The notes: generated from the letters alone by a model not told the origin. Positions 33,616 through 41,593 are shown, numbered from the stretch's first letter. The stretch is 64,000 nucleotides of DNA from an uncultured Clostridium sp. (GCF_900547735.1 NZ_URHZ01000011.1:1-64000), one strand, 5' to 3'. A program made the numbers and translations.

Positions 33616-35076
33616 ATGGAAAAAGAACAACAGATATCGAGCCTGATTTACGAATTTTTTTTCATGCGTATCCATTTTGAATATTATAAATACGGGGATG
33701 CCCTTCCATCGATCGACACACTGTGCAGGCAGTTCTGCGTCAGCCCCCAGACCGTGAAAACCGCTCTGAGGCAGTTGCGCTCCGAGGGTTATATCTCCAT
33801 GAGAAATGGCAGATCCACCAGGATTATATTCAGGCAGACCAGACAGGAGCTGATTGATTTTGCCCTCCGCTTCTTTTCGGAGCGCCGGTCTGCATTTCCC
33901 GATCTCTGCCGAACTGCGGAGCTGATCTTAGTCCCCCTCTTCGTCGAGTCCTTCCGGCGGATGGATGACGCCGGTTTCCTGCATCTTTCGCGTTACATAG
34001 AGCGTGCACAGGCAGACGATCTGCTCTATTTCTATTGCTATGTGCTGCAAAAACTGGACAATCCCCTGGCGATGAACCTCTTCTGGGAAATATCGATGTT
34101 TATGGGACTCATGTTTATCGGCGAAAAAGGCGGAGATGACTTTTACAATAAGAAGTTACTGCGGGAGGGAATCGAAGAGATTATCAGCTATAAAAAGATG
34201 CGGGACTGGACGGGGCTGCACGACGCCATTCTGAAACACCAGAGTGATTCAATGGAACAGGCGCTCCGGTATATGGAGCAATACACACTTCCTTCTGAAA
34301 AACAGACTCCCTTTGTCTGGCGTATTTACCGCGGACGGCCTCAGGTCTGTTACAGTCTGGCCATACGTCTCCTCTTTGAAATCTACCTTGGAGAATACAG
34401 GGAGACCGAGTACCTTCCTTCTTATGAAAAAATGGCAAAAAAATATGGCGTTTCACTCAGCACGATCCGCAGAACCATCCTGGTCCTGAACCAGACCGGA
34501 GCAGCCGAATCCGTCAATGGGATCGGCACCCGGGTCTTTTCGATTGGACAGCAGTGCAATATGCCCGACTTTTCCGTGCCCGCCGTCCGGCGTAATTTGG
34601 CGTTCTTTGTCCAGTCCTATGAATTGATTATCTATTCCTGCGAAAAAGCGGCGGTAGCAACTCTCCTGGCTCTTACCGATGAAGGACGCGGGCGTTTAAA
34701 AGAACGTCTCGGGAAAAACCTGGAAGACGGACTCTGCGGACTCACGCCCTGGCATCTGCTTCTCTGTATCTCACGGAACAGTCCCTTAAACGGAATCAGG
34801 GAAATCTATTCGAAGATATTCGGTCTGTTTCTCTGGGGGTATTCCTTAAAAGGATATCAGGAAAAGACGGAAAAACTGGATTCAGAGCTCAGGGTTTTTA
34901 CAGAAACGATGCTTGTATATCTTGAACAGAAGGATTTTATCCAATGCGGCCGATGCATGAAAGAAACGAGCACTTATCAATTTCAACTATTGGAACAGTA
35001 TCTCCTCCGTGTTGGCTTTGAACCGGATGAACTGCGGCTCTCACCGTCGATCCGTCTTATCCTCACAGATGAATGA
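33616..35076 (+). CDS. GntR-type regulator with two winged-helix domains
   Basis: A 486-residue protein. Residues 1-75 are a GntR winged helix (ALPSIDTLCRQFCVSPQTVKTAL, then LRSEGYISMRNGRSTRI). A second GntR-like winged helix lies at about 245-320 (YLPSYEKMAKKYGVSLSTIRRTI, then NQTGAAESVNGIGTRVF). The regions after each are alpha-helical and unlike FadR, HutC or aminotransferase effector domains. A single gene, followed by the adaptive-response genes. The ligand and targets are unknown. The 80-bp leader element lies between it and the Ada-AlkA gene. Confidence 0.85.
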   Translation: MEKEQQISSLIYEFFFMRIHFEYYKYGDALPSIDTLCRQFCVSPQTVKTALRQLRSEGYISMRNGRSTRIIFRQTRQELIDFALRFFSERRSAFPDLCRTAELILVPLFVESFRRMDDAGFLHLSRYIERAQADDLLYFYCYVLQKLDNPLAMNLFWEISMFMGLMFIGEKGGDDFYNKKLLREGIEEIISYKKMRDWTGLHDAILKHQSDSMEQALRYMEQYTLPSEKQTPFVWRIYRGRPQVCYSLAIRLLFEIYLGEYRETEYLPSYEKMAKKYGVSLSTIRRTILVLNQTGAAESVNGIGTRVFSIGQQCNMPDFSVPAVRRNLAFFVQSYELIIYSCEKAAVATLLALTDEGRGRLKERLGKNLEDGLCGLTPWHLLLCISRNSPLNGIREIYSKIFGLFLWGYSLKGYQEKTEKLDSELRVFTETMLVYLEQKDFIQCGRCMKETSTYQFQLLEQYLLRVGFEPDELRLSPSIRLILTDE

Positions 35077-35122
35077 GCAGCAAAAAAGGATGTCCGAAAA
35101 TGGCGAGCAAAGAACGGATGAC

Positions 35123-35202
35123 ATGGTATAATGAGCACAGAGCGGACATTATACCTGCGCATGCCTGGTTCTGCGGCCGCCGCAGAAATTCGGGCGCTGA
35201 TT
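35123..35202 (+). promoter_or_regulatory. 80-bp promoter-leader element, copy 2
   Basis: Extended -10 TGGTATAAT (TATAAT 35127-35132) followed by a leader with the hairpin TTCTGCGG-CCG-CCGCAGAA (35168-35186 region). It ends 18 bases before the Ada-AlkA start codon. Matches 20764-20843 at 70 of 80 positions without gaps. Confidence 0.7.
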
Positions 35203-35220
35203 ACGGGAGGATGGAAAATC

Positions 35221-36681
35221 ATGACAGACAACGACAGCAGCCTGTACGCTGCATTCAAGGCAAAGGACGCCCGGTTTGACGGCCGGTTTTTCGTCGGCAT
35301 CTCGACTACTGGGATCTACTGCCGCCCCGTATGCAGGGCAAAGCAGCCGAAACCCGGAAACTGCACCTTTTTCCGGACCGCCGCGGAAGCCGAAAAAGCC
35401 GGTTACCGCCCCTGCCTTTTATGCAGGCCGGAACTTGCTCCCGGCGCTTCCGTCACGGACGCATCCGCCAATCTTGTTTACCGGGCCGCCCGGATGTTTG
35501 AAAGAGACTGTGGAAGCGGACTGAACCTGGAAGAAATATCCGGAAAGCTCGGCTGCACCGGCAGACATTTACGGCGCGTATTCACGGCAGAGTATCACGT
35601 CTCCCCGGTTCAATATCTGCAGACTTGCAGACTTCTTCTCGCTAAGAACCTGCTCACAGACACGGATTTGCCGGTCCTTGATGTGGCCATGGCGGCCGGT
35701 TTCGGCAGTCTGCGGCGTTTCAACGACCTGTTTAAAAAGCAGTATCATCTAACTCCCACCGCTCTTCGGAAACGGAGTACGGAGGGGGCAAATCACAGTG
35801 GAAACCTTACGCTCGCGCTGGGCTACCGTCCTCCCTATCCCTGGGAAGAGATGCTTGATTTTCTCGGCCGCCGCGCAATCTCCGGTATTGAAAGCGTAAG
35901 GGAAGGTGAGTATCTGCGCACCGTTCGATTGGAGAACGCGGAGGGGAAACCGTTCTCCGGCTGGCTGAGAGTCGGCCACCGGCCGGAGAAAAACGCACTG
36001 AGCATCACCGTGAGCGAATCCCTGCTGCCCGTGCTCTCACAGGTTCTGGCTCGGGTACGCCATTTATTTGATCTGTATTGCGATCCGGATGCGGTCTATG
36101 AAACACTCCGCGTTATGAACAATATACGTCCAAATCTTTGCGTTCCCGGTACGCGTGTTCCCGGCTGTTTCAATGCCTTTGAGATGGCCGTAAGAGCCGT
36201 GCTCGGACAGCAGATTACGGTGAAAGCGGCAGGCACGCTGGCTGGCAGAATTGTTCACGCCTATGGAACGCCCTGCCGGACCGGAATCGAGGGTCTGACC
36301 CATCTTTTTCCAACGCCGGAGGATATCCTGGCAATGGGCGGAGATATTTCAAACCGCCTCGGCGTGCTGGGCGTCACCTCCGCACGGTCCGGCACCATTC
36401 TGGAGCTGGCGCGGGCATTGGTAAATAAAGAGATTGATCTTGACCTCTGCCCCCGGCCGGAGGAAGAGATGAAAAGATTGACGGCGCTGCGCGGGATCGG
36501 AAACTGGACGGCACAGTACATTGCCATGCGTGCAATGGAATGGCCCGACGCGTTCCTCGAAACGGACGCAGGCGTCAAAAAAGCCCTTCCCGGCCACACC
36601 CCGAAGGAATTACTTGAAATGGCGGAAGCCTGGAGGCCATGGCGCAGCTATGCCACGGTCAATCTGTGGAATACACTATAA
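35221..36681 (+). CDS. Ada-AlkA fusion: methylphosphotriester sensor plus 3-methyladenine DNA glycosylase
   Basis: A 486-residue three-part protein for repair of alkylated DNA. N-terminal Ada domain with the zinc/methyl-acceptor cysteines in GIYCRPVCRAKQP and RPCLLCRPE (residues about 25-65), an AraC-type helix-turn-helix (about 85-180), and an AlkA domain with helix-hairpin-helix GIGNWTAQYIAMRA and the catalytic Asp in LETDAGVKKAL near the C-terminus. Methylation of the N-terminal cysteine would turn it into an activator of its own operon, as in E. coli Ada. GGGAGG precedes ATG at 35221; the longer frame reads through the leader. ogt follows 11 bases later. Confidence 0.92.
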   Translation: MTDNDSSLYAAFKAKDARFDGRFFVGISTTGIYCRPVCRAKQPKPGNCTFFRTAAEAEKAGYRPCLLCRPELAPGASVTDASANLVYRAARMFERDCGSGLNLEEISGKLGCTGRHLRRVFTAEYHVSPVQYLQTCRLLLAKNLLTDTDLPVLDVAMAAGFGSLRRFNDLFKKQYHLTPTALRKRSTEGANHSGNLTLALGYRPPYPWEEMLDFLGRRAISGIESVREGEYLRTVRLENAEGKPFSGWLRVGHRPEKNALSITVSESLLPVLSQVLARVRHLFDLYCDPDAVYETLRVMNNIRPNLCVPGTRVPGCFNAFEMAVRAVLGQQITVKAAGTLAGRIVHAYGTPCRTGIEGLTHLFPTPEDILAMGGDISNRLGVLGVTSARSGTILELARALVNKEIDLDLCPRPEEEMKRLTALRGIGNWTAQYIAMRAMEWPDAFLETDAGVKKALPGHTPKELLEMAEAWRPWRSYATVNLWNTL

Positions 36682-36692
36682 GGAGGTTTAAA

Positions 36693-37238
36693 ATGTACTA
36701 TTCGACAAACTACACATCCCCCGCAGGAATCCTCACCCTTGCCTGCGACGCCGACGGCAGCCATCTTGCCGGACTATGGATAGCGGGACAAAAATACCAT
36801 GGAAAATCCGTCCCCGGGCCGATGGAGGCAAACGACGGCATGCCCGTATTCACCGCGGCAAAGAACTGGCTGGACCGGTATTTTGCAGGTGAGAAGCCCG
36901 CCGTCTCCGAACTGCCCTTAGCTCCCATCGGCACAGAATTCCGTCGGGGCGTATGGAGTATTCTATGTGAAATCCCCTATGGGGAAGTTGTCACCTACGG
37001 AGACATAGCTAAAAAGATGGCCGCCAAAATGGGTAGGAAAACCATGTCCGGCCAGGCGGTAGGCGGTGCGGTCGGGCATAACCCAATCTCCATCATCATC
37101 CCCTGCCACCGTGTTGTGGGCTCAACCGGCAGCCTGACCGGATACGCCGGAGGAATTTCAACGAAAATAAAATTGCTGGAATTGGAAGGGGTCGATCTGT
37201 CCCGGTTTTTTATACCGGAAAAGGGGACGGCCTTATAA
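36693..37238 (+). CDS. ogt: Methylated-DNA--[protein]-cysteine S-methyltransferase
   Basis: A 181-residue suicide repair enzyme that removes O6-methyl from guanine. The acceptor cysteine is in IIIPCHRVVGSTGSLTGYAGG; the upstream helix-turn-helix region reads IPYGEVVTYGDIAKKM. AAGGAGG precedes ATG at 36693. It forms an adaptive-response operon with the Ada-AlkA fusion, which lacks this domain. Confidence 0.94.
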   Translation: MYYSTNYTSPAGILTLACDADGSHLAGLWIAGQKYHGKSVPGPMEANDGMPVFTAAKNWLDRYFAGEKPAVSELPLAPIGTEFRRGVWSILCEIPYGEVVTYGDIAKKMAAKMGRKTMSGQAVGGAVGHNPISIIIPCHRVVGSTGSLTGYAGGISTKIKLLELEGVDLSRFFIPEKGTAL

Positions 37239-37352
37239 AAAGAGTATGGATATCCGGACTGCGGCCTGCCCGAAGCCGCCGGACGTAAAAAGGATTATAT
37301 TACAGTTGTTTAGAATTTGCCAAAACAGCATGTTCCGGCGGATATCACGCAC

Positions 37353-37402
37353 AAAATACAGAATGGAGAATCCCGCCAGTGGGATTCTCCATTCTGTATT
37401 TT
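37353..37402. terminator. Bidirectional terminator, 22-bp stem
   Basis: AAAATACAGAATGG...CCC (37353-37374) and its exact complement (37381-37402) with the loop GCCAGT. T-runs on both strands. It ends ogt on the plus strand and tRNA-Leu on the minus strand. Confidence 0.9.
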
Positions 37403-37426
37403 CCTTGGTACCGGAAGTTTTATTCA

Positions 37427-37507
37427 TGCGGGTGACAGGACTTGAACCTGCACGGGGTTTCCACTAGAACCTAAATCTAGCGCGTCTGCCAATTCCGCCA
37501 CACCCGC
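37427..37507 (-). tRNA. tRNA-Leu (anticodon UAG)
   Basis: 81 nt without encoded CCA. Acceptor GCGGGTG pairs with CACCCGC (discriminator A), the anticodon stem CTAGA/TCTAG carries loop TTTAGGT, and a long variable arm is present, as in class II tRNA-Leu. T-arm GTTCAAGTC is normal. Confidence 0.95.
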
Positions 37508-37854
37508 TCAACGGTGTAAAAATGCAGGTAATGCATTTCCCACCTTTAAAACAGCATTATTATTATATAAGAAATCTATTGGCTTTGTCAATCAAAATAT
37601 GAAGATGGGGGCGGGCGAAGGATCCGGGGATAAATGGGGACTTCGGTTCTGAATGAGGGGGCCAGTTCTGCCCTCCGGCTTTTCATCCGGCTTCACACTT
37701 TTTTCACAAAGACGCCAAACTTTCAACACATTTTTTATGTATCATAAGAATCAGCAGGCAGGACCTGCAGTAATACTTTTTCATACTCCTCCGGCAGGAT
37801 TCCCTCCTGCCGGATTCCTCTGTCTGTAAGATTCCTCTGTCCGTAACTTTCTTT
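37508..37854. other. Spacer between tRNA-Leu and the endolysin-like gene
   Basis: No gene. It holds the tRNA-Leu promoter (37562-37591), a hairpin CCGGCAGGA/TCCTGCCGG (37791-37813), and a 17-base tandem duplication GATTCCTCTGTCnGTAA (37813-37829, 37830-37846) next to the stop codon of the M15 gene. Confidence 0.6.
37562..37591 (-). promoter_or_regulatory. tRNA-Leu promoter
   Basis: TTGACA (37586-37591) and TATAAT (37562-37567) on the minus strand, 18 bases apart, both perfect boxes. Confidence 0.8.
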
Positions 37855-38598
37855 CTATTCCGTCTGCCAGATTTCCAGCGCCCCTTTGTTTCCCGGACGC
37901 TCATGCCAGCAGGCTCCCTCTAAGGGACCGCCATGCGTCTCGTCAAAGTAATACCAGTCGCCCTGTTCGTCTTTTCCCACTACCCGGCCGTTCCACTTCT
38001 GCCATCCGGTCAGCATATATCCGTCTGCACCGAACAAATACCAGCGCCGGTTAATCTGCTGCCATTCTCCGGCGGCATAACTGCCGTTCTCTTTGCGGTA
38101 TTTAAACCGTCCCTGACCGTCGTGTTCCCAGTCTGCTCCGGCTCCGCCGGGCTGTACCGGAATCCATGTTTTCATAAATACATCGGGTGTTCCGTACTTT
38201 TTCTTAATTCCAGCCGTACTGCTGCCCCAGTCCGGAAGCTGGAAATGCGGTTTATCTACAATACTCTTCCAGTCGCCTCCCCACTCAAGTCCGACGGACT
38301 TCCCAATCTGTCCGACTCTGGTGAAAAAGTCTCCGGACTCATCATAAGCTCCCTTCCCGTCATTCCGGTAGATATCGAAGGCCGTTCCCCACTGGTGGTA
38401 GGAGCTGTAACTGCTTCCCGGAGCGTTTGTTACAATACTTCCCGGCTTTGTCCGTCCCTGGGCATACAGAGCATCCTGCTCATCCCTGGTCCGCAGCGTC
38501 TCCCCTATTTTAATCTTCAGTCCCTGCTTTTCGCACGCCTCTAAAAGACGCGCCGCTTTTATCTGTAATTGTGGATGACACAATTTAATATCTTTCAT
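37855..38598 (-). CDS. M15 family L,D-peptidase/endolysin with cell-wall-binding repeats
   Basis: A 247-residue protein. Residues 1-135 are an M15 (VanY/endolysin-like) zinc peptidase with SYHQWGTAFDIY (SxHxxGxAxD) near 67 and the later DKPHFQLPDW histidine. Residues about 155-235 hold choline-binding-type cell-wall repeats (GEWQQINRRWYLFGADGYM, TGWQKWNG). No signal peptide, as for phage endolysins released through a holin. No holin or other phage gene lies nearby, so it is an orphan lysin, possibly a prophage remnant or a domesticated autolysin. Confidence 0.85.
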   Translation of the reverse strand: MKDIKLCHPQLQIKAARLLEACEKQGLKIKIGETLRTRDEQDALYAQGRTKPGSIVTNAPGSSYSSYHQWGTAFDIYRNDGKGAYDESGDFFTRVGQIGKSVGLEWGGDWKSIVDKPHFQLPDWGSSTAGIKKKYGTPDVFMKTWIPVQPGGAGADWEHDGQGRFKYRKENGSYAAGEWQQINRRWYLFGADGYMLTGWQKWNGRVVGKDEQGDWYYFDETHGGPLEGACWHERPGNKGALEIWQTE

Positions 38599-38795
38599 GA
38601 CCTTTGCCTTTTTTATGTATCATATGCAGACAGGCGTAGGATTGTCCCTTCCCCTTACGGAGCCGTTTTTTGACATCAAAAATCTTCTTAATTTATCAGA
38701 AAATATAAACTATATAAAATATAAAAACACTCTTCCCTTTTGGATCATTTTATGGTACAATATTGCTGTCTGATTGATAGAGACAATTTCATCAC

Positions 38796-38868
38796 GGGGC
38801 ATTAGCGCAGCTGGGAGCGCGTTTGAATGGCATTCAAAAGGTCACGGGTTCGAATCCCGTATGCTCCA
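38796..38868 (+). tRNA. tRNA-Ala (anticodon GGC)
   Basis: 73 nt. GGGGCAT/ATGCTCC acceptor, anticodon stem TTTGA/TCAAA with loop ATGGCAT, T-arm GGGTTCGAATCCC. A terminator follows at once. Confidence 0.95.
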
Positions 38869-38872
38869 CTTC

Positions 38873-38902
38873 AAAAGGTCTGGTAAAATTACCAGACCTT
38901 TT
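38873..38902 (+). terminator. Terminator of tRNA-Ala(GGC)
   Basis: AAAAGGTCTGGTAA (38873-38886), loop AA, and TTACCAGACCTTTT (38889-38902), with further T after it. Confidence 0.9.
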
Positions 38903-39076
38903 TTAATTCATAGGAAATTACGTCCTATGAATCAAAAACGCTCCGCGAGGATGCACATGCCGCGCAGAGGAATTGTGCCGCTAAAGCCGTTTGGAAATCA
39001 GCGCCATTTCCCCCTGTCCGAATAGTTTTTCCGCATTCGCAGATACTATTAAGAACATCAGAAAAAATATTTTCAG

Positions 39077-39250
39077 ATGGAAAGGATGGTGAATGCATTG
39101 AGAAATTTATATGACGACGGCAATATCCCCGAAATAGATATGCCCAAATCTTCCAACGCAACGTATGAGGTTCCGGATGAACTTCCGGTTTCCACTGAGC
39201 CGCTTCCTGAATCAGAGCGTCCCCGTAAGGACGGCCCTGGAGGCAATTAG
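39077..39250 (+). CDS. Putative small acidic protein ending in DGPGGN
   Basis: An open frame of 57 codons from ATG 39077 (ATG 39086, GTG 39089 and TTG 39098 are other possible starts; only the last two have AAAGGA at some distance). The product contains NLYDDGNIPEIDMP, then SSNATYEVPDELPVS and TEPLPESERPRKDGPGGN. It is acidic, proline-rich and glycine-ended, without membrane segments. I see no named family. The composition, the position alone between two tRNA genes, and the frame ending in a clean stop suggest a real small gene or a precursor peptide. No maturation genes are adjacent. Confidence 0.5.
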   Translation: MERMVNALRNLYDDGNIPEIDMPKSSNATYEVPDELPVSTEPLPESERPRKDGPGGN

Positions 39251-39435
39251 GCAAAACAGACAGCAAGACCCACCATTACAAAAAAAGCCGGTTTCCAGTG
39301 ACTTTTAGCTCCTGGGAACCGGTTTTTGCCGTGCCTGCCTCTGACACAAGCCGAAATCCGCAGCATTGGAAGACGCCATTCCTTTTTCCGGATGAAAAGA
39401 AAACTTGTTTTTTTCTGATTTTTTTGAAGTATATA

Positions 39436-39463
39436 TTGAATTCTTTTTTGTCTGTGATATAAT
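39436..39463 (+). promoter_or_regulatory. tRNA-Ala(CGC) promoter
   Basis: TTGAAT (39436-39441), 16 bases, TATAAT (39458-39463), about ten bases before the mature tRNA. Confidence 0.65.
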
Positions 39464-39472
39464 TGAGCACAT

Positions 39473-39545
39473 GGGGACATAGCTCAGCTGGGAGAGCGCT
39501 GCGTTCGCAACGCAGAGACCGCGGGTTCGAATCCCGTTGTCTCCA
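39473..39545 (+). tRNA. tRNA-Ala (anticodon CGC)
   Basis: 73 nt. GGGGACA/TGTCTCC acceptor, anticodon stem CTGCG/CGCAG with loop TTCGCAA, normal T-arm. Together with the GGC isoacceptor at 38796 it gives two Ala tRNAs 600 bases apart. Confidence 0.95.
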
Positions 39546-39596
39546 TTAAACAATAGAAAGAACGCTCCGCGTACTTTTTAATCGGTCAGCCAATGT

Positions 39597-39630
39597 ACGA
39601 AATCCGAACTCATCAGAGTTCGGATTTCGT
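39597..39630 (+). terminator. Hairpin downstream of tRNA-Ala(CGC)
   Basis: ACGAAATCCGAACTC (39597-39611) and GAGTTCGGATTTCGT (39616-39630) form a perfect 15-bp stem with a 4-base loop. No T-run follows. The preceding bases (AACGCTCCGCGTACTTTTTAATCGG) resemble a degraded copy of the dispersed repeat. Confidence 0.55.
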
Positions 39631-39720
39631 GCGTTCTGCCTCTGTTTTAGTGAAGGTTAACACAGTACGGTTTAACCGTTTTCCCACTGTTTGCTATTCC
39701 TCCTGCTTATCATTCCCGCT

Positions 39721-40734
39721 TCAGCCCAGTTTCATAAGCCGCTCCGCATTCCGATGGGATATCATCTCTTTTTCCTCCGTATCCAGGTTTGAATTCATCA
39801 GAAAATCACCTGCATTTTCCGGTTTTACATACGGATAGTCCACTGCATAGAGTATGTGGGATGCTCCCATTAATTTTACGCAGTATTCCAACTGCATTTC
39901 CGATAAAATACCGCTTGGAGTAAGAAAAATATGTTCTTTATAATATTCTGATATTTTTTTATTGAGCCCCGTTTTATCCTGGGTCAGTATTGCATCCATC
40001 CGTTCCAGAAAACAGGGAACAAACTCGCCCCAATGGCCGGAAATAAGCTTTAGTCCCGGCAGTTTGTCAAAGATGCCGGAAAGAATCATCCGCACCACGT
40101 GAATTCCGATGTCCATGTGCCATCCAAATCCCGCCGACGCAAACTCACCCGTCACGACTGGGGACCAGTTCTCACTTTTATAGTAATAATCGGAAATGAA
40201 TGGAGGAACAAAAGACGGATGGAAATAGACAGGCACATCCAGTTCCGCCGCTTTTTCAAAAATAGGGAAAAACTGCTTTTCATCGTAAAAATGGCCGTTG
40301 AAATTACCGTTCAGCATCGCTCCGCGAAATCCAAGCCCGCGGACACAGCGTTCCAGTTCCCCGGCCGCACGCTTTGGATCCGCCATGGGCAGGGCCGCAA
40401 AGCCGCAGAACCGGTCAGGATGTCCGGCAATCTGCTCCGCCATAATATCATTCGCCATCTGGTAAATACCGACAGCCGCATCGGCCGGCAGCGTCTGCGG
40501 AATCGAAGTATTGTAAGACAAAACCTGCATTGAGATACCGTGGGCATCCATAAAGGGCAGTCTCATCTCTTCGATGTCCTCCAGCGCCCTGCCCGTAGTC
40601 TGCTGGAACGAGGCATAAAACTTTTTCAGGGTTTCATCTGCGGCTTTTCCGTTCTCCCTCTTGACCGCATACTTTTCACACTCTTTTTCTACCTTCTTAC
40701 TGCTGTAATGTTCCTCTAACGCAATTAATCTCAT
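39721..40734 (-). CDS. Amidohydrolase 2 family protein (ACMSD/gamma-resorcylate decarboxylase-like)
   Basis: A 337-residue TIM-barrel metal enzyme. The N-terminal IALEEHYS gives the E-x-H zinc pair, further ligands are in VYFHPS (about 150) and AVDYPY (about 295), and ISGHWGEFVP lies near 245. These match the ACMSD/resorcylate-decarboxylase group, which removes or adds CO2 on aromatic or dienoic acids; the exact substrate is not known. It starts one base after the stop of the MarR gene, with GGAAGGAG before ATG 40734. The pair probably handles an aromatic acid that is also the MarR ligand (inference). Confidence 0.85.
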   Translation of the reverse strand: MRLIALEEHYSSKKVEKECEKYAVKRENGKAADETLKKFYASFQQTTGRALEDIEEMRLPFMDAHGISMQVLSYNTSIPQTLPADAAVGIYQMANDIMAEQIAGHPDRFCGFAALPMADPKRAAGELERCVRGLGFRGAMLNGNFNGHFYDEKQFFPIFEKAAELDVPVYFHPSFVPPFISDYYYKSENWSPVVTGEFASAGFGWHMDIGIHVVRMILSGIFDKLPGLKLISGHWGEFVPCFLERMDAILTQDKTGLNKKISEYYKEHIFLTPSGILSEMQLEYCVKLMGASHILYAVDYPYVKPENAGDFLMNSNLDTEEKEMISHRNAERLMKLG

Positions 40735-40735
40735 A

Positions 40736-41161
40736 TTATGACTCCTTCCCATCCATCATTTTCTCCAGAAGCCGGGCAAGTTGTTCCTGCTCTTCTTTTG
40801 ACAGTTCCCTGGTCAATTCATTCTCCAGCCGGTCGGCAAGGGCAAGCAGTTCCTCCCGCATGGCTTCGGCCTTTCCGGTCAGGGCCGCCACCTTGCTTCT
40901 GCTGTCCGCGGGATTCACTACTCTTTCCACCATTCCGTTCTTTTCCAGGTTCTGCAGGATTCCGGTCACCGTCGGGTTGGACATTGAAAAATAAGTTTCA
41001 ATATCAATCTGCCGGATTGTCTGCGGCGGATTCTTATATAAGAACATCAGGGTTTTAAATTGGGTATGGGTCAGGCCATAGCCTGCCAGCATCCGGTTTG
41101 ATATTTTGTCAAACTTCAGATTTGCCTTTTTCACCAGAATTGCAATTTTTCCGTCTTTCAC
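40736..41161 (-). CDS. MarR family transcriptional regulator
   Basis: A 141-residue winged-helix repressor. Recognition region DIETYFSMSNPTVTGILQNL, wing VNPADSRSKVAAL, and a charged C-terminal dimerisation helix. GTG at 41161 is preferred, seven bases after GAGGAGGG; the ATG seven codons earlier lies inside the ribosome site. It is co-transcribed with the amidohydrolase and preceded by two palindromic operators that overlap its promoter. Confidence 0.9.
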   Translation of the reverse strand: MKDGKIAILVKKANLKFDKISNRMLAGYGLTHTQFKTLMFLYKNPPQTIRQIDIETYFSMSNPTVTGILQNLEKNGMVERVVNPADSRSKVAALTGKAEAMREELLALADRLENELTRELSKEEQEQLARLLEKMMDGKES

Positions 41162-41196
41162 GGTGCATCCCTCCTCTATCATAAACTGTTATTTTC

Positions 41197-41241
41197 CATA
41201 GGCTCCTATGTATATTATCATAGGAACCTATGGAAAGTCAA
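41197..41241 (-). promoter_or_regulatory. MarR-amidohydrolase promoter with double palindromic operator
   Basis: CATAGGCTCCTATG (41197-41210) and CATAGGAACCTATG (41219-41232) are two copies of the 14-bp palindrome CATAGG-N2-CCTATG, 22 bases apart centre to centre. TTGACT (41236-41241) and TAATAT (41212-41217) form the promoter, 18 bases apart, so one operator lies between the boxes and the other just downstream. This is a textbook autorepression layout for the MarR protein. Confidence 0.8.
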
Positions 41242-41338
41242 GCCGTCATATGCTTTATTCTTCCGCTGCCGTCTTTTCCGTTTCCTTCTCCGGCGCTCAC
41301 GCATATAATGTATTAAATTATATCATCGAGGTACCGTT

Positions 41339-41593
41339 ATGCCCGGAAGCTGGACTTTCCAGTCCTATCTTACCCCTTATGATTCTTTTATCTTCTATAA
41401 TGCAATCGGAAAACATGAGGATTATTTTTATCAGCCTCTGGCCGTGGCCAAACAGGTTGTCAACGGCACAAATTACCGTTTTGCAGCGATTGCAGAACCT
41501 TTAAAGGAAAATCTTTCCTCTCACTTTGCCATTATCGAGATGCATCAGCCGATTGGCGGTAAAGCCTATACTACCAATATTACATTTGTGTAG
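41339..41593 (+). CDS. Small cystatin-like protein
   Basis: An 84-residue protein with no signal peptide. GAGGT lies six bases before the ATG. It contains AVAKQVVNGTNYRF, which matches the QVVxGTNY protease-binding motif of cystatins, preceded by SWTFQSYLTPYDSFIF and followed by a pattern of alternating strands (SSHFAIIEMHQP, TTNITFV). This suggests a cystatin-type fold. Similar small bacterial proteins are known to me only as uncharacterised. Divergent from the MarR-amidohydrolase operon, with the operators between them, so it may be under the same control. Confidence 0.65.
   Translation: MPGSWTFQSYLTPYDSFIFYNAIGKHEDYFYQPLAVAKQVVNGTNYRFAAIAEPLKENLSSHFAIIEMHQPIGGKAYTTNITFV

Noticed and set aside
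38925..39266. 113-codon minus-strand frame opposite the DGPGGN small gene
   Set aside because: The plus-strand frame has the more protein-like composition; the minus-strand frame has no ribosome site and starts at a chance codon.
41208..41504. 98-codon frame overlapping the cystatin-like gene
   Set aside because: Different frame, begins inside the MarR operators, and lacks a ribosome site; the 84-codon frame has one and a recognisable motif.
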